Positions 43,989-53,332 are shown, numbered from the stretch's first letter. The stretch: 64,000 nt of DNA from Fibrobacterota bacterium (GCA_023459055.1 JAEWVR010000003.1:124001-188000), one strand, 5' to 3'. The notes: generated by a model from the letters alone, not told the origin. A program made the numbers and translations.

Positions 43989-45032
43989 CTATTTTATGAT
44001 ACTGAAAAACTCAGCTGATTTATCCAGGCTGTCAAGAAGCATCTGAAAAATTCTTTCATGATCAGCATCACTGACATTAAGAATTGACCGGTAGTTGTTT
44101 TTTGCGACATACACCGGCTCGTTCTCCCACAACGACGCACCCGCTTCATGGGCAAGAAGATCTGCATAATTAATTGTTGCAACAAGTTCATTAAGCTGAT
44201 CCGCAGAACCCGGTTCATGATGATGCACAAGCGTATACTCCAGATCAAGCGGTAAAGCCCATTTATCTGAGATAACTTTTCCAATGGCAGCATGATTGAT
44301 ACCCAGCACTTTTGTCTCGGCATCAAACAGTGAACTATTATTCTTCTCTGCAAACGCTGTTACCTCAACATACTCTTTACTCATATATTCATTAAAAATA
44401 AGTTTGCCGATATCATGAAGTATCCCGGCACAAAAAGCACTCTCAGGATCCATCATACGCACATTGATAAAATGACGAACAATGATTTTTGCTGCCATTG
44501 CCGTGGAGATCGAGTGTCTCCAGAACTTTTCTTTGTCAAGAGCCGGCTGCTGAGATCCTGCAAACATTTTCATCACCGACGCACTTAACACAAGTGAACG
44601 AATTGTATTGAATCCCAGAATAACCACAGCACTTGACACTGAAGAAATAGACCGGGGAATACCATAAAAGGCGCTATTTGCAAGACGAATCATCTTACTT
44701 GTTAAACCGGGGTCCTTTTCAATCAGCTTCGCAGCGTCATCCGCTGATGACTCCGGGCTATTGACAACCTGAATAAGTTTTGTAACAATAGCGGGTAGTG
44801 ATGGCAGCTGATCGATTGATTCAACTACCTTTTTATAATATGGTGCATTGTTCGTTGATCCCTGTTGCACCGGTACAGATGATGGCGTTATTTGTGCAAC
44901 AGCCGGAGATGCAGTACGGGTATGTGATTGCAACGGCGACGAATGCGGAACAGTACCTGCTCTTGGTGGTGGTACGGGGGGACGACCTCCAGGAGTTGCT
45001 CCTGACGAGGGATTCAAGGGTCTCTGGTTCAT
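43989..45032 (-). CDS. HDOD-domain protein with proline-rich N-terminus
   Basis: The 347-residue protein has a Pro/Ser/Thr-rich, probably disordered start (residues 1-65, GGRPPVPPPRAG) and then an HDOD domain (about 70-275; LPSLPAIVTKLIQ, AVVILGFNTIRSLVLSA, LHDIGKLIFNEY and HHHEPG). Its HD residues are intact. It is a paralogue of the adjacent HDOD gene, which lacks the Pro-rich part. It is 8 bases from mtaB. The partner and output are unknown. Confidence 0.85.
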   Translation of the reverse strand: MNQRPLNPSSGATPGGRPPVPPPRAGTVPHSSPLQSHTRTASPAVAQITPSSVPVQQGSTNNAPYYKKVVESIDQLPSLPAIVTKLIQVVNSPESSADDAAKLIEKDPGLTSKMIRLANSAFYGIPRSISSVSSAVVILGFNTIRSLVLSASVMKMFAGSQQPALDKEKFWRHSISTAMAAKIIVRHFINVRMMDPESAFCAGILHDIGKLIFNEYMSKEYVEVTAFAEKNNSSLFDAETKVLGINHAAIGKVISDKWALPLDLEYTLVHHHEPGSADQLNELVATINYADLLAHEAGASLWENEPVYVAKNNYRSILNVSDADHERIFQMLLDSLDKSAEFFSIIK

Positions 45033-45040
45033 ACATCCTC

Positions 45041-46354
45041 TTATCGTACAGGTTCAGCCAGACAGTATCTCCCCTGCGTTAAAGGTTTTAATTGTACTGT
45101 CAGCCATTCATTCCGGCGTGCCTTACAGTGGGGAATCTCGACATGGATATAATTCGATGTCAATCCTCTAACCGGATTCTCCGATTCTACAATGATTTTC
45201 TTTGTAATTCCATCGATTTTTTTTAAAAAGCGATTCCTGCTTTCATCAATAACTGTTTGAAGAATCTCGCTTCTGGATGTCTTTACACTTTCCACGACCT
45301 GATTTTGCATCACTGCAGCATCAGTTCCCGGCCGTAGAGAGTATCTGAAAATATGTGCGTAGGAAAATCCGATCTGCCTTATGGTGTCCATCGATTCCTG
45401 AAAATCCGAATCTGTTTCTCCAGGATGCCCCACAATAAAATCAGCTCCAATACCGGCAAAAGGCATCGCTCTACGGAAATCCTTAAGCCGCTGTAACATC
45501 TCGGGTAGATTCTCGTAGGGTCGTTTCATAAGCCCCAGTACTTTTGGAGACAGACTTTGAAAACTAATATGAAGATGATCACAAATTCTATCGTTCTTGA
45601 TAATTAGATCCAGAAGTTCATCACTGACATCACGCGGATCAAGCGAACTGAGCCTCACCCTGAAATCGCCATCAAGGCGGCATATTTCGTTTAATAAACG
45701 TTCCAGACTGGAATCTTCCCCGCCAAACTGCCCGATATGCGTACCTGTGAAAACGATCTCTTTATATCCAGCAGCAACAGCCTTTTTACACAAATCAAGA
45801 ACAGATCCGAATGATGCTGACCGGGAGGGACCTCTCAGCGATGGAACAATACAATACGAACACCTGAAATTGCACCCCTCCTGAATCTTCAGTGGAAAAC
45901 GGGTTTTCCCGTTTTCATCAAAGGGTGATGCGACCTCTGAAGTGTCAAGATCGAGTGATGAGATTGTGCCTTTGAATGAATCATGAAAAACGCCATCGTC
46001 ATGCGCGATAATTGAAACGATATCGTTTTTAAAGGTATTGCCAACGACCCAATGAACATTCTGCAATGATTTTAATTCTGATGGTTTCTGCTGGGCGAGA
46101 CAGCCGGTGATTAGAATTTTTGCCTGAGGCGCCGAAGATGATAATGCGGAAAGTAAACGTCTTGTCTTTGATTCTGTCGAAGCGGTGACTGCACAGGAAT
46201 TGACAATAACAAAATCAGCCTCATGAATTGAATCGGTAAATGCATACCCGTTTCTTTCAAGCTGAATTCTAAGTGTTACCATCTCCTCCTGATTTGTACG
46301 ACATCCAATTGATTTTATTGCAAACTTTTTTCCTCCGCAGGAACCACTAACCAT
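45041..46354 (-). CDS. mtaB: MtaB-type tRNA methylthiotransferase
   Basis: The 437-residue protein belongs to the MiaB/MtaB radical-SAM methylthiotransferases: UPF0004 domain (IKSIGCRTNQEEM, NSCAVTAST, TGCLAQQ), radical-SAM domain with CNFRCSYC, and a C-terminal TRAM-like region. The GCRTNQ and NSCAVT wording fits MtaB, which methylthiolates t6A37 of tRNA. The start at 46354 is preferred because GGAG lies 8 bases ahead; an ATG at 46360 is only two bases from GGAG, and one at 46375 is further inside the upstream gene. It overlaps the double STAS gene stop (46347) by 8 bases. Confidence 0.9.
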   Translation of the reverse strand: MVSGSCGGKKFAIKSIGCRTNQEEMVTLRIQLERNGYAFTDSIHEADFVIVNSCAVTASTESKTRRLLSALSSSAPQAKILITGCLAQQKPSELKSLQNVHWVVGNTFKNDIVSIIAHDDGVFHDSFKGTISSLDLDTSEVASPFDENGKTRFPLKIQEGCNFRCSYCIVPSLRGPSRSASFGSVLDLCKKAVAAGYKEIVFTGTHIGQFGGEDSSLERLLNEICRLDGDFRVRLSSLDPRDVSDELLDLIIKNDRICDHLHISFQSLSPKVLGLMKRPYENLPEMLQRLKDFRRAMPFAGIGADFIVGHPGETDSDFQESMDTIRQIGFSYAHIFRYSLRPGTDAAVMQNQVVESVKTSRSEILQTVIDESRNRFLKKIDGITKKIIVESENPVRGLTSNYIHVEIPHCKARRNEWLTVQLKPLTQGRYCLAEPVR

Positions 46355-47057
46355 TGACATTTCTCCAATCGGCAAGCGCGTCTTCGCGCTGATCGTACAC
46401 GGGAATTACAATATCGATACTTAACGTATTAAGCAAATCCTTTACAATGAAATTCGGCGAGCAGATTTTCATTGCCCCCCCGGTTCCTTTAAGTAAATTG
46501 TTCATATTTAATATAGCACTTATGCTGAGACTGTCAAAAAAAGTAAGTTCCTCAAAATCAAGAATAATATATTTATACCTGGCAAGAAAGAGTAACAGCT
46601 GTTGTTTGAAATAACTCGATCCAATAGGATGACTCAATATACCACTCATTAAAAATATCCCCACATCACCGGCAGACTCCTGCCGTATTGTCAATCGGAT
46701 ATCGATTCCGTCCGTTTCGAAAAACTCCTTTACAGACCCCTTTTTGATATCGCCGCGACGTTCGATAGTAAAGAGGCGATCAAGACCGGTGTCCTCAAAC
46801 AGGATGAATATCTCCTCATTGAGATTTTTCAAAACCAGCTGAACATTCGCGGTGTTGAATTCCCTGGCAAGTGTCACCAGTGAGCCTATTCCCGAGCTAT
46901 CAATAAGATTGGTAAATGAAAAATCGAAAACGCACTTAGTTATCGACCCGTCTTTGAGTGCAGTACGAATACGGTCAAGCTCAGTATTAAGAGAAATACT
47001 GCTGAAATGCTGCGTTGCAGTAAAGGTCATTACACTATCCTGCACATCAATGCTCAT
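46347..47057 (-). CDS. Double STAS-domain protein
   Basis: The 236-residue protein contains two STAS domains in tandem. The first (about 5-105) has the canonical LIDSSGIGSLVTL motif with the phosphorylatable Ser. The second (about 120-230) reads FFDSLSISAILNM, so the SSG core is changed. Such proteins act in anti-sigma, stressosome or polarity pathways. It lies 9 bases after mutL and overlaps mtaB. The double arrangement is unusual; whether it regulates a sigma factor is not visible, as none is nearby. Confidence 0.8.
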   Translation of the reverse strand: MSIDVQDSVMTFTATQHFSSISLNTELDRIRTALKDGSITKCVFDFSFTNLIDSSGIGSLVTLAREFNTANVQLVLKNLNEEIFILFEDTGLDRLFTIERRGDIKKGSVKEFFETDGIDIRLTIRQESAGDVGIFLMSGILSHPIGSSYFKQQLLLFLARYKYIILDFEELTFFDSLSISAILNMNNLLKGTGGAMKICSPNFIVKDLLNTLSIDIVIPVYDQREDALADWRNVNG

Positions 47058-47066
47058 GAATCACTC

Positions 47067-48947
47067 CTAACGTAAAAATCTGCGCGAAAGCTCATCAATT
47101 GACATTCTAACCAGAGTCGGCCTGCCATGAGGACAGGTATAGGGATTTTTCGCAGAGAATAATCGATTCATAAGTGCATTCATCTCCTCCTGCGAAAGCT
47201 TTTGACCTGCTTTTATTGCCGCACCACAAGCGAACGCCGCAGCAAATCGCTTCTCCGGTTCTAAAAAGAACTCCGGTGCTTTTCCATCAAGCAGATATTT
47301 TATCATGCCACGAATTGTATCTTCCACTGCTCCATCCCGTAAAAATGCCGGAATCGCAGATATTGAAAGTGCTCTTCCACCAAAATCACTCAGTTCAAAA
47401 CCGAACGCATTAAAAAAAGCAATTCCCGAATCCACAACTGACTTTTCTGTCGGTGATAGTTCAAGGATAATCGGGAACAATAGCTGCTGACTTGCTGACC
47501 TGCCCCTTTTAATATCTTCAAGTGCCTGTTCATAAAGTACCCGTTCCTCAGCAGCATGCTGATCAATCAGCAGAATACCATTTTTTATCGGGGCAAGAAT
47601 GAACATACCATGTATCTGATAACATGGAATCAGCTCCCAACTGTTGCCGCTCTCTACATCGCTTAATTCTACAGTTTTCTCTACAGTCTGGTCAACTTCT
47701 TTTTGTTCATCCGGAAGTTGCCGTGGAAATGAGAGCAGGCTTTGAGATGGCAGATCTGTTGCAGGTTCATCGTTTGAAGGTGATACTGCGAGGTTTTGAA
47801 CCGGTGATAACCGGGTTGTAAACTGCAGTGGTAAATTGAGCGGTATTGCGTCTGCCTGGGGTTCCGGTACCTGTGATGAAAACAGCGACTGGAAATTCGA
47901 ATTCAGCGAATCCTGCTCAGTCTGAAACTGATCCGGTTTCATGACAACAGCACCGATACCCTGCTTTACAACACCGTACACAAAGCCGAACAATTCCCGT
48001 TCATCATCGAATTTAACCTGCTGCTTCGTTGGATGCACGTTAACATCAATGCGTGATGGATCGATATCAAGAAAGGCGAAGAATGACGGTTTATACGCAG
48101 CACCAAGATACTGCGCAAACGCTTCACGAATAGAGAATGTGACCGAATCATTGTCAATACGGCGCAGGTTCACGTAAAGGCTCTGAAATCGCGGCCGCTC
48201 TTTAAGCTGCTCCGGAGTTGAAACAAACGCAAGAATCTCCATGCCATCACGCATGCCTTTACATTCAATTAACCCTTTTGTAAATTCATGCCCCGCAATA
48301 TCAGCGATTCGTGCAAGCGGTGAATCCGCAACAAGCACATCCATTACCCGGCGATTTTCTACTGTCAGGGTAAAATGTATTGACGGAAACGGAACAACCA
48401 GTTGTTCAACAAGACGTGTAATAGCCAGCTGCTCCCCTTTTCGGGTTTTCATGAATTTCTTGCGTGCAGGAACATTAAAAAAGAGATCACGAACAATAAC
48501 CGTTGTCCCCTGAAGATGCTGCTGGGGTTTCACCTGACCGGCTTCCCCACCGGTATAGGATAATTCGTACCCAAGCCCCGAGGCATCATTTGATGAAATT
48601 ACCGTGGTCCGGCTGACTGCTGCAATACTCGCAAGCGCTTCACCACGAAATCCCATTGTTGCAATAGAGAAGAGGTCATCGGCACTGGTAATTTTACTTG
48701 TTGCATGAGGCAGAAAACACTTTACAAGATCTTCCTGAGACATCCCGCTGCCGTTATCAGATACTTTGATAAGACTGAACCCGGCGTCTTCTATGGTGAT
48801 ATCGATCCGTGTCGCACCGGCATCAATAGCGTTTTCGACAATCTCTTTTAAAACTGATGCAGGTCGTTCAATAACCTCACCGGCAGCAATTTTTTCAATT
48901 ACCGACTGAGGCAATACCTGTATTACAGATTGTTTTTTTGTTTCCAT
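47067..48947 (-). CDS. mutL: DNA mismatch repair protein MutL (endonuclease type)
   Basis: The 626-residue protein has the N-terminal GHKL ATPase (ENAIDAGAT, DNGSGM, ATSKI, GFRGEALASIA), the transducer domain (VNVHPTKQQVKF), a variable linker (about 355-430) and a C-terminal dimerisation domain. The endonuclease motif DQHA-x2-E-x4-E is present exactly (DQHAAEERVLYE), as are ACGAAIKAG and CPHGRPT, so it is the nicking type rather than the E. coli type that depends on MutH. MutS is outside the window. It is the first protein gene of the group ending in ftsY and follows a tRNA-Leu by about 42 bases. Confidence 0.95.
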   Translation of the reverse strand: METKKQSVIQVLPQSVIEKIAAGEVIERPASVLKEIVENAIDAGATRIDITIEDAGFSLIKVSDNGSGMSQEDLVKCFLPHATSKITSADDLFSIATMGFRGEALASIAAVSRTTVISSNDASGLGYELSYTGGEAGQVKPQQHLQGTTVIVRDLFFNVPARKKFMKTRKGEQLAITRLVEQLVVPFPSIHFTLTVENRRVMDVLVADSPLARIADIAGHEFTKGLIECKGMRDGMEILAFVSTPEQLKERPRFQSLYVNLRRIDNDSVTFSIREAFAQYLGAAYKPSFFAFLDIDPSRIDVNVHPTKQQVKFDDERELFGFVYGVVKQGIGAVVMKPDQFQTEQDSLNSNFQSLFSSQVPEPQADAIPLNLPLQFTTRLSPVQNLAVSPSNDEPATDLPSQSLLSFPRQLPDEQKEVDQTVEKTVELSDVESGNSWELIPCYQIHGMFILAPIKNGILLIDQHAAEERVLYEQALEDIKRGRSASQQLLFPIILELSPTEKSVVDSGIAFFNAFGFELSDFGGRALSISAIPAFLRDGAVEDTIRGMIKYLLDGKAPEFFLEPEKRFAAAFACGAAIKAGQKLSQEEMNALMNRLFSAKNPYTCPHGRPTLVRMSIDELSRRFLR

Positions 48948-48989
48948 GTATTAAAAAGTGATCCAGAATAGAACAGGAAGAGAAAAAAA

Positions 48990-49073
48990 TGCGGAAGGGG
49001 GGACTCGAACCCCCACAGGCTTGCGCCCACTAGAACCTGAATCTAGCGCGTCTACCAGTTCCGCCACCCCCGC
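48990..49073 (-). tRNA. tRNA-Leu (CAG)
   Basis: On the minus strand the 84-base sequence folds as a class II tRNA: acceptor GCGGGGG with CTTCCGC (two G-T pairs), D arm with GGTAGACGC, anticodon arm CTAGA-TTCAGGT-TCTAG giving anticodon CAG, a long variable arm, a GGGGG-TTCGAGT-CCCCC T arm and discriminator A. CCA is not encoded, and a T-run follows. It lies just ahead of mutL. Confidence 0.92.
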
Positions 49074-49268
49074 AAAAAAGTGCGAACTAATGTGCTATAA
49101 AATATAATAGATGGTGCCCCGTAGGAACAAGAATCATTATTGTAACACACAATGCCAAACTTCGTTTTTATTATAGGATTGATAGGACATCTAATGGCGC
49201 TTCCACCTGGCATGAATAAACATGTATATTAATACATATATATTGGAGTCTATAACTGGAAAATAATC

Positions 49269-49454
49269 ATGAGAAGAAAAATTGCAGTATACAAATCATT
49301 TGAAGACGCAGATAGCGCAGAATATCTTAGGCGAGCTAATCAAACAATGGAGCAACGGTTAAAAGAATTTGAAATTCTTCAACGTCGCGCCTTTGGTGAT
49401 TATTATAAAAAACCTATTAAAAAAGTAGTTTCCTACGAAATGGTGAAATGGTGA
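49269..49454 (+). CDS. Small protein preceding a nucleotidyltransferase
   Basis: The 61-residue basic protein (MRRKIAVYKSFEDADSAEYL) is mostly helical, with no domain that I recognise. Its stop is two bases before the nucleotidyltransferase start at 49457, so the two appear co-translated. The start is the first ATG in the frame, but the TGGAAAATAATC ahead is only a weak binding site. Such small genes next to nucleotidyltransferases are often antitoxin-like or partners; that is speculative. Confidence 0.6.
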   Translation: MRRKIAVYKSFEDADSAEYLRRANQTMEQRLKEFEILQRRAFGDYYKKPIKKVVSYEMVKW

Positions 49455-49456
49455 TC

Positions 49457-49909
49457 ATGAATTTGACTGAAGACATGAAAGATTTACTTCAGCTATTTAA
49501 CAAGCACTCTGTTAAATACATGATTGTGGGTGGATTCGCAGTAATTGCATATGGTTACGTTCGTCTTACCCAGGATATTGACATACTCCTGTACCCCTCA
49601 AAAAAGAATGCTGAGAACATTAAACAATCAATCGTTGAATTTGGATTTGGTGAGGCGGGTATCCCCTGGGACTATTTCGAAAAAGAAGGAACAGCAATAC
49701 ATCTTGGTGTTGAGCCAAATCGAATCGACTTACTTACACACCTCAAGGGTGTTGATAATGACACATTATTTAACAATATGCAACGTTCTGATTTCGATGG
49801 TTTTCCCATTCCAATCATTTCCAAGAAGGATCTGTTAAAAGTAAAATTGGCATCGAAACGATTAAAAGATCTCGCAGATGCGGAAGAACTCTCCAAACTT
49901 GATAACTGA
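49457..49909 (+). CDS. AbiEii/MNT-type nucleotidyltransferase
   Basis: The 150-residue protein has the minimal nucleotidyltransferase pattern: VGGFAVIAYGYVRLTQDIDIL (GG...DxD) near residues 20-50 and a third acidic residue candidate in NRIDLLTH. It resembles the DUF6036/AbiEii class, which includes toxin-like members. The start at 49457 (MNLTED) gives the usual N-terminus; an ATG nine bases earlier (49448) overlaps the small gene. The upstream 61-residue gene is a possible partner. A toxin-antitoxin role is suggested by context only. Confidence 0.78.
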   Translation: MNLTEDMKDLLQLFNKHSVKYMIVGGFAVIAYGYVRLTQDIDILLYPSKKNAENIKQSIVEFGFGEAGIPWDYFEKEGTAIHLGVEPNRIDLLTHLKGVDNDTLFNNMQRSDFDGFPIPIISKKDLLKVKLASKRLKDLADAEELSKLDN

Positions 49910-49930
49910 CTTAAAAACACTAAACAAAAA

Positions 49931-49955
49931 GGCACACTGCGATTAACAGCGTGCC
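49931..49955. terminator. Bidirectional terminator
   Basis: GGCACACTG (49931-49939) pairs with CAGCGTGCC (49947-49955) with one mismatch, preceded by an A-run and followed by TTCTT. It lies between the nucleotidyltransferase and the PEP-CTERM gene, which converge. Confidence 0.7.
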
Positions 49956-49986
49956 TTCTTAGTAAAAACAATTCAAAGGTAGATAG

Positions 49987-50670
49987 TTATTTTCTTCTGC
50001 GAAATAGACCAATACTGCTAAGAGCAAGAAGTCCCATACCGAAAAGCGATAGTGTTGCGGGTTCAGGAACATCTTTTGTTACTAATGATGCTTCAGCATC
50101 ATGAGAGAATGGTGCAAATCCGAGCTTGCTTTTATTATTCTTAAACTCTTCATTGTATAGATCAAAATGAATTCCATAGTTCGGATTCAAGGCTGAAACA
50201 TCAACTGTAAATGCCTGATAATAGAGTGTTCCTGCCGGATCAATCATAAGACTCCCGGGGTTATTCTCTACATTATATGCCAAAGCCCGATCACCACTGA
50301 ATGTAAATGCATATTCATAAAAATAGGTTGGGAAAATGCTATGTGTTGGTAATTCACCTACCTCTGCAAGTGCAACAGGGGGCGTTCCATAGTGCATGTC
50401 AGCAATACTTACAGGAGTGCCATTAAAATCAAATGATCCAATATCTGCAGACATTGAGATCGTTGGGGTTACCGCCATTGAAATGTAATATGTCCCCGTA
50501 TAATCACTTGAATTCAATAGCGCAATCAGATCAAATTGATTCGATGTATTAACGACAGTTTCAGTTGAACCGTTATATACACCGCCGGATATATCAAGCT
50601 GTAATGTTGGTAACGCGAAAACAGAGCTTACAGCCACAAGCCCTGCGAGAATTGTTTTTGTAACGTTCAT
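49987..50670 (-). CDS. PEP-CTERM sorting-signal protein
   Basis: The 227-residue protein has a Sec signal peptide (MNVTKTILAGLVAVSSVFA) and, at its end, the PEP-CTERM tripartite signal: VPEPATLSLFG, a hydrophobic helix (MGLLALSSIGLF) and RRRK. The intervening beta-rich part is not recognised. Such tags are cut by an exosortase at the envelope, usually with an exopolysaccharide locus; no exosortase is in the window. CAGGAG precedes the ATG. It is an odd companion of the type IX-like proteins nearby, as two sorting systems appear to coexist. Confidence 0.85.
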   Translation of the reverse strand: MNVTKTILAGLVAVSSVFALPTLQLDISGGVYNGSTETVVNTSNQFDLIALLNSSDYTGTYYISMAVTPTISMSADIGSFDFNGTPVSIADMHYGTPPVALAEVGELPTHSIFPTYFYEYAFTFSGDRALAYNVENNPGSLMIDPAGTLYYQAFTVDVSALNPNYGIHFDLYNEEFKNNKSKLGFAPFSHDAEASLVTKDVPEPATLSLFGMGLLALSSIGLFRRRK

Positions 50671-51045
50671 AGTAATATCTCCTGAAAAATTTTCTTTAAG
50701 CTACGAAAAACATACTCACGGTGAAAATTTTATATTGCTTGTTTTTCTTTTCCCACATAGTTGATGTTTTTCAGGTTAACTGTATATGAGCAATTCTCAA
50801 GCCATATAATTATGTATAAGTCATTATCAAAAAATTTTACAACCCACTTCAAACCTGTAATGTGTCAGTTTTTTCGACAGCAGTAAAAAAAAGATACAAA
50901 ACACAATTCAGAAACACTGACGCATCACATCCCAAAGACGTTGGGTTGAAAGCATACTGCTGTTTTTGACTGCACCGCAATTTTCACTAAATGAGATTAT
51001 ATTATTCGGTATCTAAACACATTGAAGGAATAAAGGAATTATGCC
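50671..51045. other. Divergent intergenic region
   Basis: The 375 bases lie between the divergent PEP-CTERM and metalloprotease genes. I see ribosome binding sites at each end (CAGGAG for the minus gene, AAAGGA for the plus gene) but no promoter, operator, RNA or repeat that I can support. Confidence 0.4.
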
Positions 51046-52632
51046 ATGAAAAAAAATATTACAGGCATACTGGGCCTCTGCCTGATACTACCATTGACAA
51101 CACTTGCACAAAAAACAATTTATGAACCAGCCTTTTTTAAAACCGAAGGTATAAATCTAAACAATACATCAAGTAAGTTCTGTAATGCCCGAAGCAAACA
51201 AAATGATGACATCGTCATTTTCTGGGAAAGCGGTTTTGGTTCAGACCCGTCAACAGCCTCTGCAAGTTACAAAGTTGACATTGACAAGGTGCTTCAGGAA
51301 GCCCAGAAAGCATATATTTTTTATGTCGATTCCCTGAAATTTGTCATTAAAGGCAGATCCGTAACTGATAACTATAAACTTATGATATTCCTTCTCTACA
51401 GTACGGAATGGGCGGCGTATGGTTCCGGCCAGGATAATCTTGTCGGCACGCTTCATGTCAATAATGCTGCCGCCATTATTCCAAATGTTGTCGCACACGA
51501 AATCGGTCACTGCTTCGAGTACCTTGCCGGCTGTGATGGCCTTGACGGATTTCAGTATGGGCTTGGTGATAATGGTAAAGGAGGAAACGGCTACTGGGAA
51601 CAGATTGCTCAGTGGATGTCGTTTAAAGTGTACCCGGAAAAACAGTTTACAGAGAATGATTTTAACACATACTTAAAAAGCAATCACCTGAACCTTCTTC
51701 ACGAAACCCCACGATATGCAAATTATTTTATTGGTGATTACTGGGCTTACAAAAGGGGAATTGAGTTTCAGGGAAAATTATGGCGTGAATCAAAGAACCC
51801 TGAAGACCCTGTTGACGCATACAAACGCCTGAATGCAATCTCGCAGGAGCAATTCAATGATGAAATGTATGAACATGCAGCTCGTTTGACAACGTGGGAC
51901 CTTCCGCAAATCAGATCCTACGGACAAAATTATATCGATAGACGGGTACAGCCGAAACTGAATCTCCAATCCGACAAATTCTGGCTCATCGATACATCCG
52001 TATGCCCTGAAAACTATGGTTATAATAGTATTAAGCTTAATGCACCCACAACAGCCACAACTGTTTCTGTAAAATTCCAGGGGAAAATCGGTGCAGGGGG
52101 ATTCAGATCTAAAAATCCAGCGAAAGGTGGATGGCGCTTTGGATTCGTTGCTTTACTGAAAGACAATTCACGCGTTTACAGCGATATGGGTACTGCCAAT
52201 TCCACAAATACCGCAAACCCTGATATATCACTTTCCTTTGATGTGCCCGCAAACTGTTCCAAACTATGGCTTGTCGTCTCGGGGGCTCCACAGGAACACT
52301 GGCATCATGAATGGGATGATAACAATGCAAATGATGAACAGTGGCCATATCAGGTGCAATTTACAAATACAAATCTGCTTGGTCAGACAACTGACGTTCA
52401 GGCAATTGCATCTGCAAACCAATCATTTGTTAAGCCGATGATTGTTCACGGCAGTATCACCCTGCCATCAGAATCAAACTGGATACTCACAGATCTTTCA
52501 GGGAAAACAGTGCTCGAAGGTGTTGGCAGAACTGTTGACATCAGCAGATTTTCGAATGGAAGCTATGTTCTGAATTATTCAGGGAGGTCGATGCGTTTTG
52601 TCAAGAATTCGTCGAAGAGTGTTTTATTTTGA
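51046..52632 (+). CDS. Secreted DUF6055-like metalloprotease with type IX-like sorting domain
   Basis: The 528-residue protein has a signal peptide (MKKNITGILGLCLILPL), a DUF6055-like catalytic region (about 25-290) with a HEIGH motif at about residues 150-154 (VVAHEIGHCFEYL), a beta domain (about 320-455, FRSKNPAKGGWRFGFV), and a C-terminal type A sorting domain (about 460-528, WILTDLSGKTVLEG). HExxH in HEIGH would bind zinc, so a peptidase is suggested; DUF6055 has no established substrate. Type IX export is inferred. The sequence AAAGGAATTATGCC contains a decoy ATG out of frame; AAAGGA is about 9 bases from the real ATG. Confidence 0.82.
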   Translation: MKKNITGILGLCLILPLTTLAQKTIYEPAFFKTEGINLNNTSSKFCNARSKQNDDIVIFWESGFGSDPSTASASYKVDIDKVLQEAQKAYIFYVDSLKFVIKGRSVTDNYKLMIFLLYSTEWAAYGSGQDNLVGTLHVNNAAAIIPNVVAHEIGHCFEYLAGCDGLDGFQYGLGDNGKGGNGYWEQIAQWMSFKVYPEKQFTENDFNTYLKSNHLNLLHETPRYANYFIGDYWAYKRGIEFQGKLWRESKNPEDPVDAYKRLNAISQEQFNDEMYEHAARLTTWDLPQIRSYGQNYIDRRVQPKLNLQSDKFWLIDTSVCPENYGYNSIKLNAPTTATTVSVKFQGKIGAGGFRSKNPAKGGWRFGFVALLKDNSRVYSDMGTANSTNTANPDISLSFDVPANCSKLWLVVSGAPQEHWHHEWDDNNANDEQWPYQVQFTNTNLLGQTTDVQAIASANQSFVKPMIVHGSITLPSESNWILTDLSGKTVLEGVGRTVDISRFSNGSYVLNYSGRSMRFVKNSSKSVLF

Positions 52633-52736
52633 TTAACTTACAAGACGATAAAAGGTGAGAACCACATGCAGCCCTCTGCTCTTATAAAAACCCCACCGTA
52701 TTTGGTTACCTTATACACAGAATAGGTAATCAAATA

Positions 52737-53223
52737 TTAATTATCGCACCACTGACCACCGGCCAGCCATGTACCAGTTTTTATAATATTACTATCGGGA
52801 TCGGTAATATTACACTAAACATACATACCGGCTGTCGTAATAATTCTTAATGTATTTACTCCTGCCCCTTCGAATTCACCAAATGATGGTACTATTATTT
52901 GATCTCCACCAAATGAAACAAAATGTCACTCGTATGAACGTGCGTATGATGGCAGCATTATTGGATCATGAAGACAAACCTCGATAGTATCACCTAACGC
53001 TGGAATGATATCTAAAGGTATCGAAATTTCAGCATAACATACCATATTTAAATGTGTTACAATATAACTACAATATTATCTCAAGATGGACTTTCTGGCG
53101 CTATTTCTTCAAATCAGCAGAGTTTTCTGTGGTTGCCTCAAAATCTGAGTCTGCCGATTCAACAATTCCCGCTTTTAGATTTATTACCGCAGATGCAATA
53201 CCGTTGCCGTTTCCTGGTTGCAT
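52737..53223 (-). pseudogene. Decayed gene, internal stops and frameshift
   Basis: Reading the minus strand between an ATG at 53223 and a stop at 52737 gives credible peptide segments in two frames. The first opens KMQPGNGNGIASAVINLKAG and continues in one frame to about 53100. A change of frame near 53060-53090 leads into MVCYAEISIPLDIIPALG, GDTIEVCLHDP and later TWLAGGQWCDN. Two stops interrupt it, for example a TGA in ARSYE*HFVSFGG where TGG would be expected. The coherent amino-acid content suggests an inactivated secreted or surface protein gene. I do not recognise the family. Confidence 0.5.
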
Positions 53224-53332
53224 TTTTCCGTGTTGATTTGTACAATGAAAATGATGTCTCAGGACAGTCCGGCAAGAACCGGTGTATTTATCAAAAAAGT
53301 TGAACTACTCTGTTCAGCGTATCTAAACCATA

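Noticed and set aside
53052..53303. Plus-strand 83-codon frame in the decayed region
   Set aside because: Glutamine- and leucine-rich with no binding site; the minus-strand reading gives better peptide text.
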